This document shows, piece after piece, positions 20,877 through 30,114 of a DNA stretch of 42,730 bases. Position 1 is the first letter of the stretch, and each line of letters opens with the position of its first letter. The position numbers were made by a program, and so were the translations under genes. The notes under the pieces are model-generated. The model saw only the letters and a list, made by a program, of their open reading frames with translations. It was not told the origin of the DNA and did no database searches. The DNA is from Nemertoderma westbladi. Lineage: Eukaryota; Xenacoelomorpha; Nemertodermatida; Nemertodermatidae. The DNA is taken from positions 1 to 42,730 of the forward strand of contig JAUCBJ010005850.1 of the NCBI GenBank assembly GCA_032718475.1, read 5' to 3'.

Positions 20877-21271
20877 TCGTCCTTCAACTTATACACCTTC
20901 TTTAGTATTTGTTTCCCCGTGACTAACAAAGGGGATGCCAGGCCTAGGGGATTGTATATCCTTGCTATGTACAACACATAGCCTCCTTTGGTATGGATTT
21001 CGGCGCCCTCTTGACTTAGTTGATACTCCAACTCATCTGTCTCCCGGTTCCATACGATCCCTAGTGCCTTTTGCTGCGACTCCATCCTCTTATCCGCCAT
21101 AATCTGTCCCTTTGCCATTGTGGGGTTGTCCATCGTTGTCTCCAGTTGTTTATCTTCTATGGCCTCCATAAATTCCTTGGAATTGGACTTGAATTTTGTG
21201 CAGTTGTACCCGGATCCTTTTAGGATGTCGCGAACTTTGCGTCCTATCTCGAGTATTTCTTCAACCGTGTT
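20849..21271 (-). pseudogene. BEL/Pao reverse transcriptase, thumb/connection part
   Basis: After a frameshift near 21272 the frame continues with EEILEIGRKVRDILKGSGY and KSNSKEFMEAIEDKQL, then ALGIVWNRETDEL and ARIYNPLGLASPLLV, diagnostic of BEL/Pao (the L-G-x-x-W-N and FDPLG-x-x-SP motifs of the Peptidase_A17-like region). It ends with LKDDWDAEIPED and overlaps the RNase H frame start by 28 bp in a different frame, another sign of decay. Confidence 0.88.
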
Positions 21272-21841
21272 TCAAGATCCCATCCCATCGTCCATATAGA
21301 ATTCGCGTCGAATCATGTCGATCGCCTTCCCACTGTATTCTCCTTCCTTACCCTCCACTGTGTCTCTCACAGCTGTAGTTGTTGTGAACGAGGACGATTT
21401 GGCCCCCATGTTCTGCACTACCATCTTGTACATCGGTATCTCCGACGGTTCCTCGTTTCCGTTGTACCACAGGAAGCGCTGACTATTGCTGTCTTCTTCC
21501 ATCACTCGGACCTGGTTGAATATGCCTTCGATATCGCACGTGAAGGCGTGCCTTCCATTTCTGAATCTCAACAGGACCTCTATCCCCGAGTTGTAAATGT
21601 TGGGGCCTTCCAGCAGGTAGTCATTCAAGCTCTTTCCGTTAGTCTTGGCCGACGCGTCGACCACCATCCGTAGTTTGCCCTTCTTAGGGTCCAAAGCCAC
21701 ATGCAGTGGCAAATAGTAGGTCCTGTCCGTGTTTGGTTCATTGACCAGTAACTCCACGGCCCATCCTCTGTCCACATATTTCTTGATCGTCTTGTGGATG
21801 TACTCATCCTTTTCGGGGCTCCGTTTGAGTGTTTCTTTCAA
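21272..21841 (-). pseudogene. BEL/Pao reverse transcriptase, palm and fingers
   Basis: A 189-codon frame with ETLKRSPEKDEYIHKTIKKY, YYLPLHVALDP, KLRMVVDASAKTNGKSLND, HAFTCDIEGIFNQV (catalytic Asp in CDIEGIFNQV), FLWYNGNE, YKMVVQNMGAKSS and FYMDDGMGS (YxDD catalytic pair) in the right order. Family features extend upstream across one in-frame TGA near 21847 (RYTIGMVWKQPKLPLPDNK), so the true domain starts near 22000. RT copies the element RNA into DNA in virus-like particles in the cytoplasm. The frame breaks immediately after YMDDGMGS. Confidence 0.93.
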
Positions 21842-22099
21842 CTTTCAAAGCCTCGTCAAGACCGTCCTTTTGTTATCTGGTAGCGGTAACTTCGGTTGTT
21901 TCCATACCATCCCTATGGTATACCGCCCCCCTTCACACTTCATCGAGTTCTTCACACTCTCCAGCGCCTGCTTGTCCTCTACCGAAGTCCCGACCTCGGT
22001 CTCCTACAACCCCTCAAAGTCCTGCTGCAGCAGCCTCTTGAGTTGCTCCTCTGCTCCTTCGTCCTCCCTTTCCTTCATTGTGCCAGCAAACATGCACCC

Positions 22100-22640
22100 T
22101 GAGAATTCCGACACACTAAACGGAATTCTAGTCTTAATTGGGCCGCTGAGTGTCCATCCGAATGGCGTGAGAATCGCCATCGGGTCTCGCTCCCTATCCT
22201 CTCCGAATATGGTCTATAGTCTTTCGTGGGCTGTCGGGCAATCCATACCGACTATGAGAGATACTTTTGGGACATCCAGTTCAGGAGAAATCAATATCAA
22301 CCAGGAACCAGTATTGCTCGACCTCAATCTTTGTGGGCCACCAGGCGTTTATATTAATCGATTCTATTATTTGAATGGGATCGATGGTCGCCCCATAATC
22401 GCACCTGGTGTTATCACTGATATTTTGCAACGCCCCGTTATAATCCTCAAGACCGAGATAGAGATAGTGGTTACCCGAGATACTCGAGATAGTGGTGGAT
22501 ACTCGAGATAGTGGTTACCGCCATTTTGCTTGGTTCGTCCTCAACCCTATATCTATCGGTCACCCAACTTTCCGCTAGTGTGAACGCTGCTCCGCTGTCG
22601 ACCAACATTAATGTCGTGACTGACCGCTCGCCCTCATTTT
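22100..22640 (-). pseudogene. BEL/Pao aspartic protease region, decayed
   Basis: On the minus strand LMLVDSGAAFTLAESWV is legible; DSG is encoded at 22591-22599. Hydrophobic-DSGA followed by a FxLAxSW-type context is the active site of the DUF1758-like protease of BEL elements, which cleaves the polyprotein. The remainder towards RT is interrupted by stops and frameshifts, including a local duplication of ctcgagatagtggt at about 22480-22510. A 260-codon plus-strand frame here is antisense to it and is not a gene. Confidence 0.75.
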
Positions 22641-23164
22641 ACTGGTGTTTCCTTGCATGTGGCGAATCTGTGTCCTCCTACCGCGCATCGATGACATATT
22701 CCATTTGAACCAGTGTAGGCTACCCGATCTTGTTTAAGTTACGCCTGCCAATGCTTGCAGTTCATGGTCTTGTGGAATCCGTTTTTATGAAATTGGCATT
22801 TGTGGTTGGGATTGTAGCGTTCCTTGTATAGCGCTTCACGTATCGTGCGTAGATTCATATCTAGCGGTTTGGTGTGTTGGTTATTTGGACTCAGCCTACT
22901 GGGGGTATTAGGATTGTGTTTGTTTGTGTTGTTGTTTTGTTTCTGTCCCTGCCATGGTGTGGCCCTGTTACCAGCTGCTTGTGGACTACAAGTCCCCTGA
23001 GTTGCCGCGTACGGTAGTGATTGTCTTATTTTTGGTAGTGCATTCGCCGCACTCTGTTCGGGTTTAGGCCTGATGTATTCAGTTTTCGGCACCTTCCCCA
23101 AACTGTCCTCGCTGTAGACTGGATCTGTAATCAATTCCGCTTCATAGTTAAGGAAGTTCGACAT
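22641..23164 (-). pseudogene. BEL Gag C-terminus with zinc knuckles
   Basis: The frame 22739-23164 begins within Gag (SNFLNYEAELITDP), continues through a polar Gln/Asn-rich linker (QKQNNNTNKHNPNT) to CQFHKNGFHKTMNC, a Cys/His motif common before the protease in BEL elements. Beyond a frame break, CHRCAVGGHRFATC (about 22650-22691) is a perfect C-x2-C-x4-H-x4-C knuckle. These bind the genomic RNA in particle assembly. The protease DSG follows about 50 bp later. Confidence 0.85.
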
Positions 23165-23915
23165 CTCCTCCAGCCCTGGCTACGCACCTTTCTTCTCCCG
23201 GGTTTTAGAAAGCGATCTTTCTCCACTTGTTTCTCAGCCAGATCGGTAGTGCCTGCGCTATTGTAGTGATGTTGTTTGATGCATTGAGTTCATAAGGTGC
23301 ATCCAGAGTCTTTAATACTATCAAAGCCTTTTCAACTTTATCCGCGAAGGTTTTAATGCTGACAGGGTTATCCTGTAGTCCGCCTGATGTTATTCCCCTT
23401 AAGGTTTGTCAGATAATCTTCGCAGGATGCCCGTATTCCCTGTCCAGGGCTCGCCATGCAGTCGTGAATCCTCCTTCAATACCTTGGTATTGTCTCACTG
23501 GCCCCCCTGTGTAGACTCGTAAGTATTTAAGGCACTCCGCCTGTGTTAAGTTCTTCATTAAGATTTCATTGCTGTACATACGCCGGAATTGCAGATATTC
23601 CTCCGGCTTACTACCATCGAATTTGAAGGGCTCCACTGGTGGCAGCTCAATCCTAGTCTTCAACATGTCGATGAATGTTGCCATTCCCATCGCTTCTACT
23701 TCTAGCGCGCTTGATGGTAGATATACAGACTCCCTTGCTGTTGGGTGCGGTTCACCCTTTGGGCCCGTCGACTTTCCTTGCGTTGGATATATCATCGGGG
23801 GTAATGGTCCCCTCCATATCTCCATGTCGCACGACTTATTTGGGTCTGAGGGGTTTGGGATTTTTGTTCTTGGCAGCGTGTATTGCTGATACTGTAATAG
23901 GGGAATGTCACCCTG
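23165..23915 (-). pseudogene. BEL Gag core, DUF1759-like
   Basis: The frame 23409-23825 has LPPVEPFKFDGSKPEEYLQF, ECLKYLRVYTGGPVRQYQG and FTTAWRALDREYGHPAKI, matching the DUF1759 layout (L-P-x-F-x-G, then a 'KLxYL' helix, then W-x-x-L-x-x-x-Y-G). After a stop it continues in a neighbouring frame with LRGITSGGLQDNPVSIKTF and KALIVLKTLDAPYELNAS, then LPIWLRNKWRK. Its upstream end runs into the C17 tract where the LINE is inserted. The structural capsid-like part of Gag. Confidence 0.87.
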
Positions 23916-23932
23916 CCCCCCCCCCCCCCCCC
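23916..23932. repeat. C17 homopolymer at LINE 5' junction
   Basis: Seventeen C on the plus strand (G on the BEL coding strand), directly before the first LINE codons. It belongs to a series of long C tracts in this element. Confidence 0.9.
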
Positions 23933-25437
23933 ACCAGCTAAGGACTTAAAGCTCATCTATCACATCATAGTAGACATGTACCGTACAACAAGAGTCCCAC
24001 AAGAAATGAAAACAAATAAGTTGGTGCCAGTTCCCAAGAAGGGCAACCTAACACTCTATGGTTCTTTTCGGGGAATCTCATTGATCTCGATTGCTGCAAA
24101 ACTATACAATAGAATTCTATTAAATCGCATCAGGGATCCCATTGAGAGACTGCTACGTGGAAATCAGAATGGGTTCCGTAAAGGTCGTGGGACCATGGAG
24201 CCCATTTTGGCACTTAGAAGGATAATTGAAGAGTTATCAAAAAAGAAAGACAGGCATCTGGCTGTTATCTTTGTTGACTTCTTCAAGGCCTTTGATTCAG
24301 TCTCTCGCTCACGTATGTTCAGCATACTTTCATTATATGGGATTCCTGATGAAATTATTGCAGCAATCAGATCAGTATACGATGGTTCGACAACATTTGT
24401 GTCTACTGTTGACGGTGACACAGAACCATTTGAAGTGTTATGGGGCGTCCTCCAAGGAGACACACTTGCACCATTCTTGTTCATTATTGTGGTTGACTAT
24501 GTTCTACGCATGTCCTTAGATCATCATAATGATGATGGGGTGATGATAACTCCACCTACTGGCTCCAGAAGTCGAGGAAATCCTACCAAGTACCTAACTG
24601 ATCTAGACTTTGCTGATGACTTAGGAGTACTCTCAGAATCATTAGAGGGAGCCCAGCGGCTCCTCAGCTCATTAGAACATGCTGCTTCTAGTGTTGGTCT
24701 TTTTATTAACTCCAGGAAGACCAAAATTCTGACAGTTAACTTTGAAAGTCCTCAGCAAGTCTCTGATCGGATGAGCATAAGCTCAAAGGATGGTATGCTT
24801 GAGCATGTGGACGACTTCTGTTACCTGGGATCATGGATCCGGAAGTCAGGTGAGGACCTTCGAATACGTAAGGGAAAGGCATGGGCAGCATTGAATAGGC
24901 TTTCCAGGATTTGGAAGTCACCTAGAATTAATCGGAAACTTAAGGTCCGATTATTTAGAGCAGCAGTAGTTCCAGTACTCCTCTACGGGAGTCCATGCTG
25001 GGCTCTAACTGCTGAGGACACCAAATCTCTGGATGGCACATTCACAAGAATGCTACGCCGGGTACATTGTGTCAAGTACAATGCACACATCTCCAACCAG
25101 ACACTATATAACATTGGAGGTGTCTCATTGGTTCCCCCAAGCTTGACACTAGAACAAAATCGCCTCCGCTTTGCAGGACATTGCTTTCGCCGTGAGGACC
25201 AGCCAGTGCATAATCTTGTACTTTGGCAGCCTCATGGAGTAAATAAGCATGTTGGACAGCCCATGACTTTCTTGAGACGCATCTTAAAGGACACTGGCCT
25301 TAAAGATGCGGATGATCTAGCAAATGTCATGGGTGATAGGGAGTTGTGGCGGTGCAATTTTGTTGACAAGCCGGCACAGCATTCTTAAAAATGCAGCTGC
25401 AATGCAGCATGCCGATCCTAGTAGTAGTAGTTATGTT
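23933..25437 (+). mobile_element. LINE (non-LTR retrotransposon), 5'-truncated, inserted in BEL element
   Basis: The insertion is opposite to the surrounding BEL frames and has lost its endonuclease part. It carries one long reverse transcriptase frame, a 3' UTR of only ~50 bp (aatgcagctgcaatgcagca tgccg) and a tagtagtagtag tail ending about 25434. Gag-like sequence resumes at about 25440 on the minus strand. No clear target-site duplication was found; the C17 run at the left border makes it hard to define. The same family left the truncated copy at 7818-8330. Confidence 0.9.
23976..25388 (+). CDS. LINE reverse transcriptase, RTE-like, open over 470 codons
   Basis: The frame is open from about 23931 (AKDLKLIYHIIVDMYRTTRV); the Met at 23976 is only the first ATG of a truncated frame. 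RT motifs in order: NKLVPVPKKGNLT, YGSFRGISLISIAAKLYNRI (block 1-2), NGFRKGRGTMEPI, LAVIFVDFFKAFDSV (catalytic Asp), GVLQGDTLAPFLFIIV, LTDLDFADDLGVLSES (FADD catalytic pair), VGLFINSRKTKIL and FCYLGSWI. A C-terminal region after RLFRAAVVPVLLYGSPCW has LRFAGHCFRRED and PMTFLRRILKDTGL. The intact RT core, with no stop, contrasts with the decayed BEL host and points to a younger insertion. Exact LINE clade not certain. Confidence 0.93.
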   Translation: MYRTTRVPQEMKTNKLVPVPKKGNLTLYGSFRGISLISIAAKLYNRILLNRIRDPIERLLRGNQNGFRKGRGTMEPILALRRIIEELSKKKDRHLAVIFVDFFKAFDSVSRSRMFSILSLYGIPDEIIAAIRSVYDGSTTFVSTVDGDTEPFEVLWGVLQGDTLAPFLFIIVVDYVLRMSLDHHNDDGVMITPPTGSRSRGNPTKYLTDLDFADDLGVLSESLEGAQRLLSSLEHAASSVGLFINSRKTKILTVNFESPQQVSDRMSISSKDGMLEHVDDFCYLGSWIRKSGEDLRIRKGKAWAALNRLSRIWKSPRINRKLKVRLFRAAVVPVLLYGSPCWALTAEDTKSLDGTFTRMLRRVHCVKYNAHISNQTLYNIGGVSLVPPSLTLEQNRLRFAGHCFRREDQPVHNLVLWQPHGVNKHVGQPMTFLRRILKDTGLKDADDLANVMGDRELWRCNFVDKPAQHS

Positions 25438-25439
25438 TG

Positions 25440-26230
25440 GTACTGGGGTTGATGTTATCATGTTGGGGCCCATACACATATCGGCACTACCCACCTCCTC
25501 CCCTGGGTATATATTATATCCCTGCATGTTATAGTCATACTGGTGGGCAGGTACCGGAATAGGCCTATCCACTTCATGCATACCGACCGGTATGTACGCC
25601 GCAATCTCCGGGTCAATCCCATCGCCCGTGCTACCCTATTACCTACACTATCTCTCCCAGCATGGCCTATAGTACAGTATGTGCAGTAAGGCCTACAGTA
25701 TGTCCTGCATTCTGCCTGTGTCCTTCCGGACCGAAGTTTAATCTTCTCGAGTATTCCAAGAAGTCCTCCCCGCGGCTACCATATTCTTGATCGGCAGCTA
25801 CGTTCTGACGGGAAGTTTCTCTCTGATCCCCTCTCCTCTCTTCATCCTCGTACCGGTACACTTTGTACCACCTCTCCCAGTGTGTGGTATATTTCACCAG
25901 GTTGTGTTTCTCCGGGTCGACAGCAATCTCCCGAGTACGACCCCACCAGCTCTCTTTCTCCATCTCGACTACTGATGGTTCACTGTCCGTCCTTCCCCTC
26001 CGGTTGTTCGTAGCAACACTTCCTCGCTTCTCCTCGCCTCGTCCGATTCCAGTATAGTGTTCTCCCTCGAGAGATCTCGCTTCGACCTCCTGGATAAACT
26101 CCACTGTTCTTCTTCCATCTTTCGACTGGGCTCGACATTTTCTCACTGGCCCGCTCACGGCGCCAACGTCTCTCCCTCTGCCCGGTTGGATGGCCCTGGG
26201 GATATTTGCAGTCCCCCTACTATCCTCTGT
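25440..26230 (-). pseudogene. BEL Gag middle region, charged
   Basis: Minus-strand frame 25667-26338 reads VRKCRAQSKDGRRTVEFIQE, EKHNLVKYTTHWERWYKVYR and YEDEERRGDQRETSRQN: highly charged and without a known domain. After stops, VDRPIPVPAHQYDYNMQGYN (about 25500-25575) continues up to the LINE border. Being between recognised Gag parts on the same strand, it is assigned to the same polyprotein. Its function is not known. Confidence 0.6.
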
Positions 26231-26495
26231 CGTCGGGTGCCATGGCTCACTTAACTCATTGCGCGCATTGTCCACCGACACTCGTGGGACATTGTCTGCC
26301 CCCCCCCCTCTCGCCCGCCGTTCGGTGCCACAGTTCACTCAACTCACCGCCACAATACCCGTCGACGCTCGTGGGACATTCTCTCCCCCCCCCCCCCCCC
26401 TCTCGCCCGCCGTCGGGTGTCACGGTTCACTCAACTCACTGCGCACATTACCCGTCGACGCTTGTGGGACATTTTCTGCCCCCCCCCCCCCTCAC
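26228..26495. repeat. ~90-bp tandem repeat with C tracts, 3 copies, inside Gag
   Basis: ctcgtgggacatt (or cttgtgggacatt) starts at 26281, 26368 and 26461, with steps of 87 and 93 bp that differ mainly in the length of the C run (C10 at 26299, C16 at 26385, C13 at 26479). A further partial copy precedes. On the coding strand the repeat reads NVPRVSVDNARNELSEPW-like peptides joined by Gly runs; because the tract lengths differ, the frame changes between copies. Confidence 0.9.
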
Positions 26496-26903
26496 ACGTC
26501 ACCTCTTACTTCGCCCCCACGCTCCCCTCTAGTCGACGCGTTATCTCTACCCTCACTGGGTTTATTCACCCCCACTCCTCCCAGCATAACTGTGTGGCCT
26601 TGTAGGCCCTCATTGGGCATATCGCTTGTTCCCCCTATGGTTGTATTAATTGCACCGTTAACAGTCTTGCCTTGCTAGTTTGCTGCTTTAATTATATTAT
26701 TTTGATTATCTCCTCCAGCGTTATTTATTATATTGTTATTTGAATTATTACTATTTAAATTATTTGAATTATTTTGCCCTACATTATTTATATTATTATT
26801 TAAATTATTTTGTACACCAACATTAGGATTATTACTACCGGGTAAAATATTATTTCCTGCAAGAAAGTTTTGGTTAGTATTAGGGTTATCTATTACGGTA
26901 CTA
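26496..26903 (-). pseudogene. BEL Gag Asn-rich segment
   Basis: 26678-26903 encodes an Asn-rich stretch (NNLNNNINNVGQ, NSNNLNSNNSNNN) ending at a stop in the KAAN context, with further charged sequence beyond. Low-complexity Asn tracts suggest a disordered linker. The frame is continuous with the N-terminal Gag part at 27961 if the foldback element and one TTAA are disregarded. Confidence 0.7.
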
Positions 26904-26907
26904 TTAA
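26904..26907. other. TTAA flank of foldback element (left)
   Basis: TTAA borders the G6 terminus; the matching TTAA is at 27957-27960 beside the C6 terminus. Confidence 0.85.
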
Positions 26908-27956
26908 GGGGGGTAGCGCATTTTCTGACCAAAAAGTCGAATTTTTGAAACATATCCTATCCGATGCAGAATTTTATGCTGAATCCAAATATGGAAACCG
27001 TTTTCCCATATCTTGCTTAGTTTTCGAGATATCTGGGATAGAACATATTGGCTCCGATATATCGCGATATTGGTAAAGGAGATGAAGTTTGGGGTTTGCA
27101 TTCAATTTCTGCCATTGTCTGTGCTCAGTGATCCTAATTGAATGTCTCCACGAGAAAGAGCACAAAATTTTAATTAAGAAGGTATTTTTTTAAGATTATT
27201 GGAGCTACTGATCAGTTTATAAGACAACTTCAAGTCTCCGGAATGAAGACGGGACTCGAATAAGTGACTCTGTGGTCTTTGCGGGATTACACGGAATAGA
27301 CTTATCGGTCATCGGAGATCTTCAAAATGTATAATCTCCAGTTCTAGTGGTCGTACAGAGTTCGCTTTGGGCTCATTCGAAAGCAATCATAACTTGAACA
27401 AATATTGCAAGGCATATTTTACCCAAATTCATGTTATGTTGCTTCACAACCATTTTGTCTTAAATCAAATGGTAACATTGTTCTCTAAGAAAAGAGCTTT
27501 TGAATGAGCCTAAAACGAACTTCGTACGACCACTAGAACTGGAGATTATACATTTTGAAGATCTCCGATGACCGATAAGTCTATTCCGTGTAATCCCGCA
27601 AAGACTGCAGAGTCACTTATTCGCACAGTCTTCATTCTGGAGACTTGAAGTTGTCTCAAGTCGGTCCAATAATAATAAAGAAATACCTTCTTAATTAAAA
27701 TTTTGTGCTCTTTCTCGTGGAGACATCCAATTGGCACCACTGATCACATAAATTTGCAGAAATTGAATGCAAACCCCAAACTTCCATCACCTTTACCTAT
27801 ATCGCGATATATAGAAAGCCAGTATATTCTATCCCAGATATCTCGAAAACTAAGCAAGATATGGAAAAATGGTTTCCATATTTGGATTCAGCATGAATTT
27901 CTCCATCAGATAGGATATGTTTCAAAAATTCGTCGTCAGAAAAGTCACTACCCCCC
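26908..27956. mobile_element. Foldback (long inverted repeat) element with TTAA target
   Basis: 1,049 bp. The left arm 26908-27384 and right arm 27496-27956 are reverse complements over about 460-475 bp, roughly 90% or more by eye, around a 111-bp loop. Termini are GGGGGGTAG ... CTACCCCCC, flanked by TTAA on both sides, the target duplicated by piggyBac-type transposases. No transposase frame is present, so it would be non-autonomous (MITE-like). Small frames in the arms are mirrored on both strands and are not genes. It interrupts the BEL Gag frame between its coiled-coil and Asn-rich parts, and the Gag frame runs on into the right arm for ~50 codons before a stop. Confidence 0.9.
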
Positions 27957-27960
27957 TTAA

Positions 27961-29107
27961 TATTAACTCCCTCAAACGTATTATTATTATTACCCCCCCC
28001 CCCCCCCCCGCCCGTACAGTCACACCAGGTCGGGTCGGCCAGGTTGGGTCTGTCGTCCGGTACCTGTAAGTGGGGTATTAACATCAAGGTTTCCATCACC
28101 TCTGGTTCCTCATAAATACTACCCGAACCAGCCTCACTCTCCGATAAACCCATTTTTGCCAGTTCTAACTGGCGCTTTTGCTTCGCTTGGTACTCCATTA
28201 ACCCCCTCAACCGGGTATGCATATCATCCCGCAAGCATTTGCCCGCTCTCTCTCTCTCTCTATCCTCCCTGATACTCTGGTCAGCTAACTCCGCCTCTCT
28301 CGCAATACTCTCAGCCATCCTCACCTCCCGCTCTTTGCGCTCATTCGTACCTCTCGCCTCTCGCTCATTGCGCTCGTTCGCCTGTCTCTCCTCCCGCTCT
28401 TTACACTCATTCATTTCCCTCTCCTCACCCTCTCTATAGTTTCTCGCCACCCTCTCGGCCCTCTCTTTACACTCTCTCGCTAATTTTCTCTCCCTCTCTA
28501 GTAATGCAGTTCCCTCGTCCAACTGCCTTTCTAGTTCCGTTTGATCCAGCGCAACAATGTCTAATTGACACGCCAGATCTATCTCTAACACCCGCCTTGC
28601 TTTCACTGAGGATGTAGCGGACTTTTCGGTTGTGACGGACTCCCATCGCCTGTCGGTCCTACTAATTTCCCCCCATTTGCTGGGGTTCCTACTAACCGAC
28701 GACACCGAATCCTCGGGATTAACCTCGCATTCGCCGTCGTGCGGGTCCGCCCATCCCGCTAACTTAATCCCCCTCGCATCCACTAAGTAAGGCCCTATGT
28801 ACACCATGTCTGCTTCCACCACCTCGGATCGCCACAATTCAAACAGTTCTGTGGCGACCCCCCTCGCCCTCTCACTCGCAAATTCTCCCTGTCCAAATCG
28901 GACTAAGTAGCGGAAATGTTTGTTGCACTCAGCTAGCCTCTGATATAGTTTGGGCTGGTCTACCTTTCTCCCTTCCTTAGCGTCCTTTCGCATCCTCTTC
29001 GTCACGTTGTAAGCCTGTCGCAATCGATCACTCGTCCCGATGTCCTCCTCGTTCATTCCACCTTCCCTCCTCGTCTGGCACCATACCGTCGGCCCCACCA
29101 TCGCCAT
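27961..29107 (-). CDS. BEL Gag N-terminal part with long coiled coil
   Basis: The frame opens at the Met at 29107, the first after an in-frame TGA about 50 bp upstream. Residues ~25-130 are helical and charged (SDRLRQAYNVTKRMRKDAKE, LYQRLAECNKHFRYLVRFGQ). Residues ~190-340 form a strongly charged coiled coil with heptad-like RERE/ECKER repeats (LLERERKLARECKERAERVA, EREERQANERNEREARGTNE-type). Then comes a TWCDC motif and a poly-Gly run encoded by the C17 tract at 27993-28009. Position right after the leader and the coiled coil fit a retroelement Gag. The frame ends inside the foldback element at 27797. Confidence 0.75.
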
Positions 29108-29448
29108 TCCGGTAGGCCGTTCGTCACCCTCAGCCTGTGGTTGGCCGGTGACTTCGGTACTTCAACCGCAGTCAGCATATCGCGTCAACTCGTCACTTAT
29201 CCCTCCTTGTTGTCGGCTGCCCTCCGCTTGGATACCTGGATCGTCTCTCGCTGGCGAATCCGGGGGAGGTGGGCCGGTATCGTCTCGTCGCGGCCTCATG
29301 AATTGTTTGGTCCGTATCGCTCGGGGTCCGCGGCAGCATTCTTTCTCCTTCCGAGATCTGGGGCGTATCTCATGGTTGATCGCTCATCTTCTCGGTTGCG
29401 TTGTGGTCACAGTTGTTGTGTCGTTAGTTTTGACTCTATAGTTTTGAC
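29108..29448 (-). other. BEL leader between 5' LTR and Gag
   Basis: About 340 bp, untranslated by the start chosen for Gag. Directly next to the LTR the coding strand reads gtcaaaactatagagtcaaa, a gtcaaaac direct repeat; the usual TGG of a tRNA primer-binding site is not seen there. The site may be mutated or offset. Confidence 0.6.
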
Positions 29449-30102
29449 TGTGACGGGACTGGTAGAGTTGACAGTCTCAGTCCAGACCAGTGAAGGTTGT
29501 ACGCATTGTTGCGTCGCTGGCTAACTGCTGGATATGTTAGGCCGACGGCCGTTGAAGAACAAAGAGTTAAATTGTCAGTGTTGATAATCACAGGAAGTCT
29601 AAATATGATAATATGCAATGCACAGTAACAGTATTAATTGTGACAACAATAACAACGACGGTCAAAACTATTCCGGTCTCACAACCGTAACGGAATTAAC
29701 TAACTCAACTGAACTAATAATGAGTGATCACAAGGGTTATACCATTGACACATATTGGTTTTAGCCCTACACTACTGGGCGCCATCTAATACCCAATGGA
29801 TGCGTTCTTGTCCTCCCCAATGTGCTTCCCTGCCCATTATTGGCTTATATACTAATTGTCACTTCGCCACTCCCTGTTGGTGTTTCCCAGTGGTGCTAGC
29901 CTCACTAGCTGGTTTCTCCCTCTGAGGTGGTTTGACCTCTCACCTCTCACTGTGGCTTACGGCGTGTATCGCCCCCCCCCCCCCCCCCCCCAGTTGGTTA
30001 TGAGGTGAGAATATTATTGGTAATCTCACATCGCCAACTATATTGGTAAAATGCCTCTGGTCCCATTTCGGTGGGTAATGTAGGGAATTGAATCCGCTTA
30101 CA
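29449..30102 (-). repeat. 5' LTR of BEL element, full length
   Basis: 654 bp with TG...CA ends (tgtgacggg ... ccgcttaca on the plus strand). It contains a C20 run at 29972-29991 and would hold the element's promoter and polyadenylation signals, which I cannot locate with confidence. Both ends match the shortened LTR at 18542-18672. Confidence 0.92.
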
Positions 30103-30107
30103 ATTCA
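30103..30107. other. Right target-site duplication ATTCA
   Basis: Copy of 18537-18541, directly outside the LTR end ttaca. In the undisrupted EGF exons the same place reads acattcatcaatat once. Confidence 0.93.
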
Positions 30108-30114
30108 TCAATAT
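30108..30114 (-). pseudogene. EGF exon 4 of 7, 5' remnant
   Basis: Seven bp of exon (with ATTCA before it as the duplicated target) followed by the intact acceptor (minus-strand gtgcttcag). Together with 18426-18541 it accounts for all 123 bp of the disrupted exon. Confidence 0.9.

Larger units (their letters stand above)
18542..30102 (-). mobile_element. BEL/Pao LTR retrotransposon, degenerate, with nested insertions
   Basis: An 11,561-bp element in an EGF exon, flanked by ATTCA duplications and oriented on the minus strand. The 5' LTR (29449-30102) is followed by a leader, Gag (coiled coil, Asn-rich, repeat-rich, DUF1759-like part), CCHC knuckles, a DSG protease, a reverse transcriptase with YMDD, and RNase H. 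It then has an unrecognised three-zinc-finger frame, a polypurine tract and a 3' LTR (18542-18672). No integrase was recognised. Several frameshifts and stops show it is inactive. A plus-strand LINE (23933-25437) and a TTAA foldback element (26908-27956) were inserted later, adding about 2.5 kb. Without them it would be ~9 kb. No TGG-starting primer-binding site is visible next to the 5' LTR. Confidence 0.93.

Noticed and set aside
20083-22708. Plus-strand frames of 145-260 codons opposite the BEL Pol genes
   Set aside because: They lie antisense to recognised RT, RNase H and protease motifs, and have no domain of their own.
26904-27960. Foldback element as a mariner-type (TA target) MITE
   Set aside because: TTAA is complete on both sides and directly abuts the G6/C6 ends; TA alone would leave symmetrical TT/AA unexplained, though it is not fully excluded.
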